A stretch of 64,000 nucleotides of DNA from Candidatus Thiodubiliella sp. Its GTDB lineage: Bacteria; Pseudomonadota; Gammaproteobacteria; PS1; Pseudothioglobaceae. A program made the position numbers and the translations under genes. The stretch covers positions 81,087 through 145,086 of the forward strand of contig JAQRGB010000012.1 of NCBI GenBank assembly GCA_029237605.1. The letters are read 5' to 3'. Below the pieces are notes generated by a model, which worked only from the letters and a program-made list of their open reading frames with translations, searched no databases and had not been told where the DNA came from. Each line of letters opens with the position of its first letter. Within the stretch, counting starts at the first letter, position 1. This document shows positions 53,438 to 64,000 of this stretch, piece after piece.

Positions 53438-54271
53438 TTACAGTTGTTCTTTTGCAAAAACATTATTTGCTTCGACAAAACCTTTAACACTACCACAATC
53501 AAAACGTATCCCTTGAAATTTATAAGCAATAACCCTACCTGCTTTAGCGAGTGTCATTAAAGCATCGGTGATTTGTATTTCACCATTTTTATCAGGCTTA
53601 GTTCTTTCTAGAGCTACAAAAATATCATGTGTAAGGATATAACGACCAATAATTGCTAAATTGCTTGGAGCTTCTGCTGGCGTAGGTTTTTCCACCATAT
53701 TATGTACACGATAAGCATTACTTGAACCTTTTAATAATTCACCGTCAATAACACCGTATTTATCTACTTCACTACCCATTACCTCTTCAATCGCTACAAT
53801 ACAACAATCAGGGTTCTGTTCATACAACTTAGTCATTTGCAACAACACAGTATCGCCATCATTGGTACATAAATCATCTGGTAAAATAACCGCAAATGCT
53901 TCATTGCCAATCAGTGGCTTACCAATATAAATTGCATGCCCTAATCCTAACATTTCTTGCTGCTCTATATAAGCAAAATTACACCATTCACCAAGATAAT
54001 TTATTTCATCTAATAATGCCTCTTTAGTGGTATTTTTAATGCTTTTCTCAATATCTGTATGTGGTTTGAAATAATTTTCAATGGCCTTTTTGTATTTATT
54101 TGTTACCATTATCATGCTAAAAATGCCAACATTCATTGCTTCTTCCACGCCATATTGAATCAATGGCTTAGTAAGAATAGGTAGCATTTCCTTAGGAATA
54201 GCTTTGGTAACAGGTAGAAATCGAGTACCATAACCCGCAACTGGAAAAAGACATTTATTAATAATACCCAT
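53438..54271 (-). CDS. galU: UTP-glucose-1-phosphate uridylyltransferase
   Basis: Makes UDP-glucose for envelope sugars, 277 residues. PVAGYGTRFLPVTKAIPKEM is the nucleotide-binding N-terminus; EAMNVGIFSMIMVT, AVILPDDLCTNDGDT and MVEKPTPAEAPSNLAIIGRY match GalU. The start overlaps the pgi stop by 14 bases. The end (GFVEANNVFAKEQL) is a little short for the family, and another phase stays open beyond it, so a C-terminal frameshift is possible. Confidence 0.93.
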   Translation of the reverse strand: MGIINKCLFPVAGYGTRFLPVTKAIPKEMLPILTKPLIQYGVEEAMNVGIFSMIMVTNKYKKAIENYFKPHTDIEKSIKNTTKEALLDEINYLGEWCNFAYIEQQEMLGLGHAIYIGKPLIGNEAFAVILPDDLCTNDGDTVLLQMTKLYEQNPDCCIVAIEEVMGSEVDKYGVIDGELLKGSSNAYRVHNMVEKPTPAEAPSNLAIIGRYILTHDIFVALERTKPDKNGEIQITDALMTLAKAGRVIAYKFQGIRFDCGSVKGFVEANNVFAKEQL

Positions 54272-55492
54272 TATTTATTTTGTAGACTTTTTTAAGAATA
54301 TCTTTTCCTTTTTCTACACTTGGTTGGCTGTAGGTATTAATTTGTAAAAATTCACCAATGACAGAGACCAATAATTGGTAACTAAACATTAGTTTAGCGA
54401 TATTGTATTCATCCACGGTAGAAATAGTAATTACATCGCAAGGAATGTCAGTTTGGTTCTCAACAGATTGAATAGTAGCATCAGCTTGTTGGTTAAGTAA
54501 ATCATTAAAGCTCAAGCCTTCAATGTATTTCAAGCCCAAGTTATTATCACTAGATTTAGGAATAATAGTATTATCTTTTAGATCAGAAATCTTAATAAAG
54601 GTAACAGTCTTATCACGTATACCATCAATAACAAGTTGCAAGAAGCTATGCTGGTCAATAGGCCCTATCAAGGCGATTGGCGTAAGCGCCTGTCGAGTTC
54701 CATTGATATTAATCTTACCTAGACTTTCTGCCCATAGTTGTACATACCATTTATTGAATCCCTCAAGTGCAGAAGAATAAGAAAAAATCACATTAATATT
54801 AAATCGTGCTTTATTTTCCACTAAAAAACGTGCTTTCATAATAATAGGCGCATAATAATTAGACTGCTCAAAAAAGCTGCCTGACACACGCTTGCAACCA
54901 TTTAAAAGGTTGTCAATATCTATACCTACCATCGCAAGTGGAACTAAACCAACTACGCTAAATACTGAAAAACGTCCACTGATATTCTTATCCAATTCAA
55001 ACAACTTAATATTTTGTTGTTGTGCAAATTGAGCTAACCCGCTACTAGCCTGGGAAATAATCGTACAATTATCACTGTTTACCTCAGTCAGAGTATGTAA
55101 ATATTTAAATAAACTAATGGTCTCAATAGTGTTGCCTGACTTAGAAATCACCACAAAATGTGCATTAAAAATATCAATTTTAGTTAGGCAATAATTGACC
55201 TTAAGTGGGTCAACTGTCTCTAAAAAGACCAAATCTTTTTTATATTTATTTGACGGCAATAAGAATTCATAAATTGCCTTAGCACCCAAACTTGAACCAC
55301 CGATACCAATCACTACGATATGTTTTTGCACTATCGTCTTAGCGTACGTCTTAATGTTGCTAGTATCCTGATACGGCAAATCGTAATAACCGATTGTATC
55401 ACGTTCATTCTGGATGCGCTGGAAAATATTATTCTTCCTAAGACCGCTTGGCCTCCGACTTGCTTTTGGTAAAAATTCTTGTTGTATTTCAT
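54258..55492 (-). CDS. pgi: Glucose-6-phosphate isomerase (short type), interrupted by adapter
   Basis: Interconverts glucose-6-P and fructose-6-P. HIVVIGIGGSSLGAKAIYEF, VISKSGNTIETISLFKYL and the C-terminal QPSVEKGK-type TYSQPSVEKGKDIL are PGI landmarks. ATG at 55492, with GAGGT upstream, starts MKYNKNFYQK. Removing the 29-base adapter (55433-55461) joins this exactly in frame to HNIFQRIQNERDTIGYYDLP, for 401 residues, a length seen in the short bacterial PGI group. It is followed by galU, consistent with nucleotide-sugar supply. Confidence 0.9.
55433..55461 (-). other. MGI/BGI library adapter (type A, 29 bases)
   Basis: Reverse complement of type A near the pgi start; its removal restores the reading frame. 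Confidence 0.97.
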
Positions 55493-55988
55493 TTAATGTA
55501 CCTCAGAAAATTTCCATATATTTTTATAAAAAGCATAGCATATAAATAACTATGCTATGCATATAATGCTTGGGTTGAAATAATCTCAAAGTCTTTTTAA
55601 AAAAAAGCCAAAAAAATTTTATACTCTATTGTCAAACCTAGATTTATATTGCTTTAGCTGTAAATTAAATATTTTTTATTCTTTTTTTTTAAATTTTACC
55701 AATCTAGTTTTTGTACACCATCTACAAAATGATTCAATTCAGCTAACATGAGGTGTTTGCTCTAGCAAATTAATTCTTAACGCTATGATAAACTATAAAA
55801 TTATTCCTATAACCAAAATCTGCAAATTTATTATATTACCACCATTCATTAAAATTAATAACGCAATTAAATTGTTAACCTCTTTTTCTTGATAATTCTT
55901 TATATGGTAATGCTTTTATAGTCTAGAATTAAATTCATAAACACATCGCAAGTACATCAAATAATATTAGCCAAATAAAACATTAGTT
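55493..55988 (+). other. AT-rich spacer between pgi and surE
   Basis: About 495 bases with no intact gene. A minus-strand stretch near 55700-55760 reads MLAELNHFVDGVQKLDW before a stop and may be a gene remnant. Nothing else supported. Confidence 0.4.
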
Positions 55989-56732
55989 TTATTTAATTAT
56001 TCCTAACCATGTAGAAACCCTATCTATTTCATTATACTTAGTTAGGTCAATCTGCAGTGGCGTTACCGATACATAGTTATTAGTAATCGCATAAAAATCT
56101 GTACCAACTCCATTATCAGCTTGCTTGCCATTCTTGCCAATCCAAAATTTTAAATTGTCATCTTTGTCAGGTACAATTTTTTCCGATTGATGACGCTTGC
56201 CCAAACGCGTAGTTTGGAATCCTTGAATATTTGCTAGAGCAACATCTGGCACGTTAATATTCAAAATAGTATCATGTGAGAGTTGTGCATGAGTAATTTG
56301 AGTAAGTAATTTCTTTGCAATAACGCCCGCTGTTTCAAAGTACTCGCCTTTCCAACTAGCCAATGAAATAGCTAACGATGGTAGACCTAAAAAGCGACCT
56401 TCAATTGCACCTGCAACTGTGCCAGAATAAACAACATCATCGCCTAAATTTGGTCCAAAATTTATACCCGTCACCACTAAATCGAATACTTTATCTAACA
56501 TGCCACTAAGTGCTAAGTGCACACAATCACTCGGTGTTGCGTTAACGCTATAAAAATTTTTCTCAATTTCAATGGGTTTCAGTGGCTTGTCTAGAGTCAA
56601 AGAACTACTAGAAGCCGATTTATTTTCATTCGGAGCTACAACAACAACTTCATGATCTTGCGATAAATATTGCACCAAAATTTTTATACCCTGCGCGTCA
56701 AACCCATCGTCATTGCTGATTAAGATTTTCAC
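55989..56732 (-). CDS. surE: 5'/3'-nucleotidase SurE
   Basis: Metal-dependent survival nucleotidase, 247 residues. ILISNDDGFDAQGIKIL holds the metal-binding Asp8-Asp9, followed by APNENKSASSSSLTLDKPL, TPSDCVHLAL and GINFGPNLGDDVVYSGTVAG. The start overlaps the clpA stop by four bases. Confidence 0.95.
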   Translation of the reverse strand: MKILISNDDGFDAQGIKILVQYLSQDHEVVVVAPNENKSASSSSLTLDKPLKPIEIEKNFYSVNATPSDCVHLALSGMLDKVFDLVVTGINFGPNLGDDVVYSGTVAGAIEGRFLGLPSLAISLASWKGEYFETAGVIAKKLLTQITHAQLSHDTILNINVPDVALANIQGFQTTRLGKRHQSEKIVPDKDDNLKFWIGKNGKQADNGVGTDFYAITNNYVSVTPLQIDLTKYNEIDRVSTWLGIIK

Positions 56733-58962
56733 TTACTAATTTTAAGCCATATCTTATCTTTCTTAACGCCAACTTCTACCATACCGCCATTAATAAGCTC
56801 GCCAAATAACAACTCATCTGCCATCGGCTTGCGAATTTCTATTGAAACTAAACGTGCCATTGACCGTGCACCCATTTTGGCATTATAACCATTTTTAGCG
56901 AACCATTTACGCGCTGCATCAGACACAATTAAAGCAACATTTTTATCTTCTAAAGTAGACTCTAACTCAAATAAAAACTTATTCACCACATAAATAATTG
57001 TTTCTTCATTTAGCGAATTAAAATAAATCACTTCAGATAGACGATTTCTAAATTCTGGAGTAAATGTTTTTTGTAATTCACTTTCATAATCTAATGAATG
57101 ATCTTGTTTATTAAAACCAATTGATGCGCGACTAACCATTTGTGCGCCAACGTTAGATGTCATTACTAAAATTACATTTCTGAAATCAACTTCTCTACCA
57201 TTGGCATCAGTGAGTTTGCCATTATCCATCACTTGTAACAATAAATGAAAAATATCTGGGTGTGCTTTTTCAATTTCATCCAGTAACAATACAGCGTGTG
57301 GATTAAAGTTAACTGCTTCGGTAAGCAATCCACCTTCGTCATAACCAACATAACCTGGTGGCGAACCAATCAGTTTAGATATTGAATGACGCTCCATATA
57401 TTCACTCATATCGAAACGCAATAATTTCACGCCCAAAATATGTGCAAGTTGTTTACAAATCTCAGTTTTTCCAACACCTGTTGGACCTGCAAACAAGAAC
57501 GAACCCATCGGCTTGTCTTCGTGCGCCAAGCCAGAACGTGCAAGCTTAATGGCGCTAGATAAACTATCAACAGCAGCATCTTGTCCAAATACACCAAGTT
57601 TAAGGCTTGTTTCTAGGTTTCTAAGTAATGATTTATCATCGTTAGTCACTTGGCGAGATGGAATACGTGCCAATTTAGCAACAATATCTTCAATATCGGT
57701 CACACTAATGTTAATCTTACGTTTAGATTTTGGCCGAACTTGTTGCAATGCTCCAACCTCATCAATCACATCAATTGCTTTATCTGGTAGACGACGGTCA
57801 TTCATATAACGATGTGAAAGTTCAGCTGCCGATACCAACGCTGCTTTTGAATATTTAACTTTATGATGGTCTTGATAATATTTTTTCAACCCATTTAAAA
57901 TCTTAACTGTATCATCCACTGATGGCTCATTAATATCAATTTTTTGAAATCGCCTAGATAGAGCATGATCTTTTTCAAAAATTTTACGATACTCTTCATA
58001 AGTAGTAGATCCCATGCATTTAAGCGAACCATCTGCCAATGCTGGTTTAAGTAAATTCGATGCATCTAATGAGCCACCTGACACACTACCAGCGCCAATT
58101 GTTGTATGAATTTCATCAATAAATAAAATAGCATGCGGAATTTCTTCTAAATTATTTAATACTGCTTTTAGACGTTTCTCAAAATCACCTCTGTATTTTG
58201 TACCAGCAATCAACATACTAATATCCAGTGAAAGTCGGATCGTAGCCATGTCGTTCTGTGAGAAATTTCAGGTACTTTTCTATCTACAATATGTTTGGCA
58301 ATACCTTGTGCAATTGCCGTTTTTCCAACACCTGCTTGGCCTACGAATAAAGGATTGTTTTTACGACGACGAGATAAAACCTGAATGGCTCTTAAAACTT
58401 CTTCTTCCCTACCCAAAAGTGGGTCAATTTCCCCAGCTTTCGCCTTCTCACATAAATTAACTGCATAGCTTTCTAACGCATTTTTCTTGCTCTTCTTTGG
58501 ACTGAATTTTATCACAGGTGGCTCTACATCTATCTCTGGCAAGTATGTTGAAATCGCTTCCATAACTTCAAGACGTGAAATATTATTAAGCTTTAATAAA
58601 TAAGCCGCATATGATTCTTTTTCAGCAAAAATACTCACCAACACATTCATTGCATACACGGTATTTTTTTGCGCTGATTGCGCCTGATAAACACTACGCT
58701 GTAACACGCGCTGGAAACCAACTGTTGGCATGATATCAACCTCTGAATCCTTTGAAATAAGCGGTGTATTGGAATCAATATATTCTTCTAACTCCGTATA
58801 CAGTTCTTTAATATCAACTCGTTTATTACGCAGAAAACTAACAACTTCATCAATATTAAACAATGCGATTAACAAATGTTCAACCGTTACAAACTCTAAG
58901 CGTTTATTGCGCGCCTGTGACATAATATAATTAATTTCTTGTTGTAGACCTGTTTCAATCAT
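56729..58962 (-). CDS. clpA: ATP-dependent Clp protease ATPase subunit ClpA, interrupted by adapter
   Basis: AAA+ unfoldase that feeds ClpP. The Clp N-domain opens MIETGLQQEINYIMSQARNK. AAA-1 Walker A is VGQAGVGKTAIAQ, then the adapter at 58232-58262 replaces about ten residues before SLDI-like LDISMLIAGTKYRGDFEKR, and Walker B is ILFIDEIHTTIGAG. AAA-2 has FAGPTGVGKTEICKQL and LLLDEIEKAHPDIFHL. Reconstructed length near 750 residues equals E. coli ClpA. clpS lies eight bases upstream in the same direction, the standard pairing. Confidence 0.95.
58232..58262 (+). other. MGI/BGI library adapter (type B, 31 bases)
   Basis: Type B adapter between Walker A and B of the first AAA module of clpA; it makes the frame split into two. 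Confidence 0.97.
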
Positions 58963-58970
58963 AAAAGTTA

Positions 58971-59270
58971 TTATACTTCTAATTCACGGATAATGCACAT
59001 TAGTGGCTGTTCATTTTGGCGAGCAAAATTAATAACTTGTGATACTTTTGTTTGAGCCACATCGTGTGAGTAAATACCACAAATACCCTCACCATTAATA
59101 TGTACTTTAAGCATAATAGCCTGTGCATCTTCTTCATTTTTATCAAAAAAATATTGTAGTATTTGAATAACGAAGTCCATTGTAGTGTAATCATCATTTA
59201 ACAACAACACCTGGGCTAAATTTGGTTTTTTAAGTTTTGATTTTGCTGGTTTAATAATTATCTTTGCCAT
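58971..59270 (-). CDS. clpS: ClpS adaptor protein
   Basis: N-degron adaptor for ClpA, 99 residues. LLNDDYTTMDFVIQILQYFF contains the NDDYT and M(D/E)FV elements that bind hydrophobic N-termini; KVHINGEGICGIYSHDVAQT follows as in the family. Directly upstream of clpA and two bases after lptG. Confidence 0.95.
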   Translation of the reverse strand: MAKIIIKPAKSKLKKPNLAQVLLLNDDYTTMDFVIQILQYFFDKNEEDAQAIMLKVHINGEGICGIYSHDVAQTKVSQVINFARQNEQPLMCIIRELEV

Positions 59271-59272
59271 TA

Positions 59273-60352
59273 CTAAGCTGATTTCTTCTTTAACAAGAAA
59301 AAGGCAATAATCAACACTACAATAGTCGGCATCGACACACTAAACAATGGATCATAATCAAAACGTAGTGATACAGCAGTAGCAATGCGTGATGATAATT
59401 CAAAAAATAAAGCAATAATTACACCTAAAAATATCTTCTTACCCAAGGTCGCATCTCTAAGTGAACCAAAAATAAAAAACATTGAAAGCAGTAGCATTGC
59501 AACCAGTGTAACTGGTTTAACTATACGCTTATATAATTCTACTTCAAATATACTTGACGCTAAATTATTATCTGCAAGAAGACTAATATACTTATACAAT
59601 TTCCAGCTAGATAATTCATTAGACTTCTTCTCTAAAGCTTCAATCAAAGTTCGTTCAAATGAAATTTTAGTGCTATATTTTTGAAGATCCTTAAATTGAA
59701 CTTTGGTAAACTTATCATTTTGACTGAACTGATAATATTTAGTTTTTTTAAGATTTAAATTATTATTATCAAATAATGCATAATCAGAGTAGGAAATAGA
59801 ATCTAATTGATTAACTTTATTTAATTTAATTAAAGTCACGCCACTAAACACATGCTCGTCAAAATTTTTCTTAACATTAATAATTGTATTGTCGTCTTTA
59901 AACCAGAAACCTTGTTGATTAACTGTAGAAATATTTTCCTTTAATGCTTTTGCTTTAAACGACTCAGCATATTCTACGGTGGATGGCACAATAAATTCAC
60001 CTAATAAAATTACCACAAAAATAAACATTAACGCTGCATTCACCACTTTTTGAGTAATTTGCATAATAGACATGCCGCAATTTTGAATAATAATCAATTG
60101 AGAAGTTGCCGCCAAGTGACCCATACCTAATAAGCAGCCTAATAATATAATGACAGAAGAATGTAAATAGATAATCACTGGCAAATTTATCATCACATAA
60201 ATGATCGCTGATAAAGTATTGTAATTCTGTTTCCCAATTAAATCAATTTCATTAATAAAATTAAAAAACGTATAAACACTAACCCAAACCAACATTACAC
60301 TCAAAGTGTAAAAGAGTAACGTTTTAGCAATATAGCGATCTAAAATTCTCAT
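59273..60352 (-). CDS. lptG: LPS export ABC transporter permease LptG
   Basis: Inner-membrane permease of the LptB2FG complex that extracts LPS, 359 residues. Three N-terminal helices starting MRILDRYIAKTLLFYTLSVM, a periplasmic beta-jellyroll region, then three C-terminal helices. RILDRYIAK is the LptG-type start rather than LptF. lptF is not in the window, since an adapter-flanked spacer precedes this gene. Confidence 0.9.
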   Translation of the reverse strand: MRILDRYIAKTLLFYTLSVMLVWVSVYTFFNFINEIDLIGKQNYNTLSAIIYVMINLPVIIYLHSSVIILLGCLLGMGHLAATSQLIIIQNCGMSIMQITQKVVNAALMFIFVVILLGEFIVPSTVEYAESFKAKALKENISTVNQQGFWFKDDNTIINVKKNFDEHVFSGVTLIKLNKVNQLDSISYSDYALFDNNNLNLKKTKYYQFSQNDKFTKVQFKDLQKYSTKISFERTLIEALEKKSNELSSWKLYKYISLLADNNLASSIFEVELYKRIVKPVTLVAMLLLSMFFIFGSLRDATLGKKIFLGVIIALFFELSSRIATAVSLRFDYDPLFSVSMPTIVVLIIAFFLLKKKSA

Positions 60353-60481
60353 TAAATTAAACGAAGTTATTAAAGCCTAATATTTTTGTTAAAATTTGTT
60401 AAAATTAATCTTAAAGAAAAAATATTCAAAATAAATATTAGGCTTTAATAATCTAATTATTATATTTTATATTTATATTTT

Positions 60482-60509
60482 ACAGAACGACATGGCTACG
60501 ATCCGACTT
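60482..60509 (-). other. MGI/BGI library adapter (type B, 28 bases)
   Basis: Reverse complement of type B that has replaced the ribosome binding site and first base of guaA. Confidence 0.97.
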
Positions 60510-62085
60510 TGACAAATATTCATCTTGATAAAATTCTTGTTCTTGATTTTGGCTCGCAATATACGCAATTAATTGCACGCCGCGTGCGTGAAATAGGAAT
60601 TTATTGTGAATTATTACCATATGATGTTGATGACAATTTTATCAAAAAATTCAATCCAAAAGGTGTAATCCTTTCAGGTGGTCCTGATATTGTCACATTA
60701 AATGATTCTGCCAGAGCGCCACAAATCATTTTTGAGCTTGGTGTGCCAGTACTTGGCATTTGCTATGGCATGCAAACAATAGCTATGCAATTCGGCGGTC
60801 AAGCAGTCTCAGCAAACAAACATGAGTATGGTTCTGCACAAATCAAATGCGAAGATGACGAGTGTCATTTATTTACCAATCTAAGTGATGACACAAATGA
60901 CGATGGTCACGCACTACTTGACGTGTGGATGAGCCATGGTATTGAAGTTAATACATTGCCAGACGGATTTAAATTGATTGCTAGTACCAATAATTGTGCC
61001 ATCGCAGGTTTTGCCAATATAGAAAAACATTACTATGGTTTGCAATTCCACCCAGAGGTCACTCATACCAAACAAGGAAAACACATCTTAGAGCATTTTG
61101 TTGCAGGTATTTGTAATTGAAAAAAAAATGGACCACAGATAATATTATCTCGGACTTGGTGAAAAATTTAAAGAAGAAAATTGGTGATAGTAATGTACTG
61201 CTTGGCCTCTCAGGTGGTGTTGATTCATCTGTAGTGGCTGCGTTACTTAACAAAGCCATTGGTGACCAACTCACTTGCGTGTTTGTTGATAACGGTTTAT
61301 TACGCTTAAACGAAGGTGATGAAGTCATGCAAACTTTTGCCGATAATATGGGTGTTAAAGTTATTCGCGCTAACGCCCAGAAAAAATTCTACGAAACATT
61401 ATCAAATGAGGGAGAGCCAGAAACAAAACGTAAAATAATTGGTCGTGCCTTCATTGAGGTTTTTGAAGAAGAAGCGCGCAAACTTGATGATATTAAATTC
61501 TTGGCACAAGGAACTATCTACCCCGATGTTATTGAATCAGCAGGCTCTTCTTCTGGTAAAACAAAAGTCATTAAATCACACCACAATGTTGGTGGATTGC
61601 CTGAATATTTGTCCTTTGAATTAGTAGAACCATTAAAAGAATTATTCAAAGACGAGGTAAGAGAGATTGGTATAAAACTCGGTATCCCTACACATATGCT
61701 ATATCGTCACCCATTCCCAGGCCCTGGATTGGGCGTTCGTATTTTAGGGCAAGTCAAACAAGAGTATACTGATATCCTACGCTTGGCAGATGCAATATTT
61801 ATGCAAGAACTTTACAACCACAATTTATATGATAAAGTTAATCAAGCATTTGCAGTATTTTTACCCATTAAATCAGTTGGTGTAGTGGGTGATGAGCGTC
61901 GTTATGACTTCGTTATAGCATTGCGTGCCGTTGAAACTATTGACTTCATGACTGCTCGCTGGGCACACCTGCCATATCACTTCTTAGATCTTGTCTCCAA
62001 CCGTATCATGAATGAAATTCCACGTATCTCACGCGTTGTTTATGACATTTCAGGTAAGCCACCTGCTACCATTGAATGGGAATAA
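60509..62085 (+). CDS. guaA: GMP synthase (glutamine-hydrolysing), split by a one-base frameshift
   Basis: Converts XMP to GMP. The glutaminase half (about 203 residues) has [20 protein letters not shown], the catalytic Cys in [14 protein letters not shown] and the His-Glu pair in [10 protein letters not shown]. The synthetase half (322 residues) has the P-loop [10 protein letters not shown] and ends [12 protein letters not shown]. The frames part at 61118, where TGA closes the first half; one missing base before the A run would explain it. The apparent TTG start uses a T from the adapter; the native start was very probably ATG (MTNIHLDKI). The split falls exactly between domains, with the second half able to start at TTG 61117. 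Confidence 0.92.
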
Positions 62086-62537
62086 CGCCTAAAGAAGGCA
62101 ATGTCTTTCCAACTTTGGACAAAAAATGGATGCAACTTGCACTTAAACAAGCAAGACTTGCTCAGAAAATTAATGAAGTACCAGTTGGTGCAGTATTAGT
62201 GCAAAACAACCAACTTATTGAAACAGCACATAACCAACCTATTAATAACAACGACCCAACTGCTCATGCAGAAATTCAATTATTGCGCAAAGCAGGGACT
62301 AAGCTAAACAACTATCGTATGCCTAATACTACTTTATATGTTACTTTAGAGCCATGTACTATGTGCTTAGGTGCGATGATGCATGCGCGCATAGAAACAA
62401 TTGTTTTTGGTGCCTTTGATAAAAAGACTGGGGTCTGCGGCTCATGCCAAGACCTTTCAAGCAATAAATGTCTCAATCATTCTATTAAAATAAAAAGTGG
62501 TGTGCTTGAAAGGAAGTCGGAGGCCAAGCGGTCTTAG
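62076..62537 (+). CDS. tadA: tRNA-specific adenosine deaminase TadA, 3' end cut by adapter
   Basis: Deaminates A34 to inosine in tRNA-Arg(ACG). TAHAEIQLL supplies the zinc His and proton-shuttling Glu, and [16 protein letters not shown] supplies the two zinc Cys. [11 protein letters not shown] matches the N-terminal strand. The last native residues are SGVLERK; the SEAKRS end and its TAG stop come from the adapter at 62514-62545, so roughly the last 10-20 residues are missing. The start overlaps guaA by ten bases. Confidence 0.92.
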   Translation: MGITPKEGNVFPTLDKKWMQLALKQARLAQKINEVPVGAVLVQNNQLIETAHNQPINNNDPTAHAEIQLLRKAGTKLNNYRMPNTTLYVTLEPCTMCLGAMMHARIETIVFGAFDKKTGVCGSCQDLSSNKCLNHSIKIKSGVLERKSEAKRS

Positions 62538-62545
62538 GAAGACAA
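62514..62545 (+). other. MGI/BGI library adapter (type A, full 32 bases)
   Basis: Complete type A adapter covering the 3' end of tadA. Confidence 0.98.
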
Positions 62546-62569
62546 GTCCAAATGCTATTATTATAATTT

Positions 62570-64000
62570 ATGAACTTTCTAAAAGTTATATTTTTCCTTT
62601 TTCCTAATTTACTTATGGCTCATTCAAATCAAGAGTTACAAATAGTTTATCAACAAAAAAGTTCTGATTACCAACCGCGCACTAAACATTTTGAAAATAA
62701 CAAAGCAAAATTTACCAATCATTTAATTTTAGCCAATTCTCCATATTTATTACAGCATGCACATAATCCTGTTAATTGGTATAGCTTTAATGATGAAGCC
62801 TTTAAACTAGCACAAAAAGAAAATAAATTAATTTTTTTATCGATTGGTTATGCTACTTGTCATTGGTGTCATGTAATGGAAGAAGAGAGCTTTGAAGATA
62901 TAGAAGTCGCTAATGTACTTAATAAAAACTTTATTGCTATTAAAATAGATAGAGAAGTATTGCCTGATGTGGACAGTCACTTTATGAACATTGCTCAATT
63001 ACTAACAGGTAGTGGTGGCTGGCCACTAAATGTAGTACTAACTCCAGTAGGCGATGGTTTTTTCGCAGGTACTTATTTTCCTAAAAATACATTAATTACC
63101 AATTTAAAACAATTACAAAACATTTGGCAAAATGAACAGAATAAAATCTTAAAAATAGCCAAAAATATTAAAAATATACTGCTTGAGAAACATTCTTACC
63201 CTACGCAATTAGCTCAAAATTTACAAAATTTAGCTGTACAAGATTTGCTCAAAACATTTGATGAGTTTAATGGTGGCTTTGGCGACGCACCAAAGTTCCC
63301 ACATGAAGCACAATTGTTAATGCTGATTAATGAACAAATGCATAATCCAAGCGATGAAAAACTAACCTCCATCATCATCACTTTAGACGCTATGGCAAGT
63401 GGTGGTTTTTACGATATGGTTGCTGGTGGCTTTCATAGGTATGCCACCGATAATAATTGGTTATTTCCACATTTTGAAAAAATGCTTTACAATCAGGCAC
63501 AATTGGCAATAGTGTATAGTAAAGCCTATCAACTAACTGGCAAATCTCTTTATAAACGCATTGCTAAACAAACATTGGATTATGTTATTAGAGAAATGCA
63601 ACATAGAAATCAAGGTTTTTATAGTGCGACTGACGCAGATAGTGCTGGCAAAGAAGGGTTGTTTTTTATTTGGGATAACAAAGAATTAAAATCAATTTTA
63701 GGTGATAATTTTATTGAGTTCGGGCGTTATTTTGATTTATCAGAAAGTACTAAATTTGAACAACAGCATGTGATTAGATTCAAAAACATTAATAAAATCC
63801 AAACCTCTGATTTTATAAAAATTGACGTTTTGTTGAAAAAACTCTATCAAAAACGACAAAATCATGAAAAGCCCATACTTGATAACAAAATTTTACTATC
63901 ATGGAATTCCTTATTACTAAAAGCATTAGTTATTGCCAGTGAGATTGATAATAAATATTTGCTTACAGCGCAAAATTTAGCTAATTTTTTATTAAATAAT
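62570..64000 (+). CDS. YyaL/DUF255 thioredoxin-domain protein, 5' part
   Basis: Open from ATG at 62570 through the window edge (477 codons without a stop). A signal-like start ([20 protein letters not shown]) suggests export. The thioredoxin-like domain reads [20 protein letters not shown] and [20 protein letters not shown] with a CHWC redox pair, then [16 protein letters not shown] and [14 protein letters not shown] six-hairpin (glucosidase-like) region follows ([40 protein letters not shown]-like [14 protein letters not shown]). The family is conserved (SPATA20 in animals) but its reaction is not known. The family is about 680-750 residues, so a third is outside the window. Confidence 0.87.
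   Translation, partial: MNFLKVIFFLFPNLLMAHSNQELQIVYQQKSSDYQPRTKHFENNKAKFTNHLILANSPYLLQHAHNPVNWYSFNDEAFKLAQKENKLIFLSIGYATCHWCHVMEEESFEDIEVANVLNKNFIAIKIDREVLPDVDSHFMNIAQLLTGSGGWPLNVVLTPVGDGFFAGTYFPKNTLITNLKQLQNIWQNEQNKILKIAKNIKNILLEKHSYPTQLAQNLQNLAVQDLLKTFDEFNGGFGDAPKFPHEAQLLMLINEQMHNPSDEKLTSIIITLDAMASGGFYDMVAGGFHRYATDNNWLFPHFEKMLYNQAQLAIVYSKAYQLTGKSLYKRIAKQTLDYVIREMQHRNQGFYSATDADSAGKEGLFFIWDNKELKSILGDNFIEFGRYFDLSESTKFEQQHVIRFKNINKIQTSDFIKIDVLLKKLYQKRQNHEKPILDNKILLSWNSLLLKALVIASEIDNKYLLTAQNLANFLLNN

Noticed and set aside
53302-53529. Separate 75-codon minus-strand gene at the end of galU.
   Set aside because: Its first half is galU read in another phase; at most it marks a frameshifted galU end.

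Overview
The window looks like a chromosome segment of an AT-rich gammaproteobacterium. Two things point there. The thrS-infC-rpmI-rplT-pheS-pheT-ihfA block and the ffs-dnaX-ybaB-recR block are gammaproteobacterial arrangements. The tight overlapping operons sit beside several genes visibly decaying into AT-rich spacer. Low GC, ongoing pseudogenisation, a diheme cytochrome fused to a DUF302 domain, and the general gene set fit the sulfur-oxidising SUP05/Thioglobus/Ruthia clade, possibly a host-associated member. That placement is inference; the window holds no rRNA and no sulfur-oxidation marker.

The most conspicuous 'system' here is not biology. Eighteen copies of two short sequences (cores AAGTCGGAGGCCAAGCGGTC and AAGTCGGATCGTAGCCATGT) lie across the window in both orientations. 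I recognise them as the two MGI/BGISEQ library adapters. Most cut into conserved genes (pepN, aroE, mltB twice, dnaX, recR, valS twice, an AI-2E transporter, pheT, pgi, clpA, guaA start, tadA end, and others). The AAGTCGG end is always complete and the far end is ragged, as expected when untrimmed read ends enter an assembly. Gene breaks at these sites should be treated as assembly damage. A second layer of defects is single missing bases, mostly in homopolymers (uppP, rne twice, rodA, dnaX, an SH3-domain gene, probably guaA and an EamA gene).

Layout. 1-5.7 kb: pepN, an eptA pseudogene, uppP, midA. 5.7-9.6 kb: a FolM-like reductase, rne, aroE. 9.6-10.9 kb: two decayed envelope genes. 10.9-14 kb: pdxH, gltX, a Sel1-repeat protein. 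14-20.2 kb: an Mth938-like protein, then a cell-wall run of rodA, mltB, dacA, a D-amino-acid transaminase, amgK and murU. 20.2-24.9 kb: a TauE pseudogene, ffs, dnaX, ybaB, recR, a methyltransferase. 25-31 kb: valS, an SH3 protein, guaB, moeB. 31-35.3 kb: remnants, an AlkD-YqfO fusion, two membrane transporters, a hypothetical protein. 35.4-42.9 kb: the thrS-to-ihfA translation operon, on the minus strand, with an extra glycine-zipper lipoprotein. 43.8-47.7 kb: recJ, thiO, lspA, a short MFS protein. 47.7-53 kb: fabI, DUF302 protein, cytochrome-DUF302 protein, ppiD, a family-25 glycosyltransferase. 53.4-60.4 kb: galU-pgi, then surE, clpA, clpS and lptG. 60.5-64 kb: guaA, tadA and the start of a YyaL/DUF255 protein that runs off the window.

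Functionally the intact content is housekeeping: translation, DNA replication and repair, purine and cofactor synthesis, murein synthesis with recycling, envelope assembly and proteolysis. Decay concentrates in envelope decoration and transport (eptA, TauE, a lipoprotein, a glycerophosphodiesterase), which would fit a protected or host-associated lifestyle.
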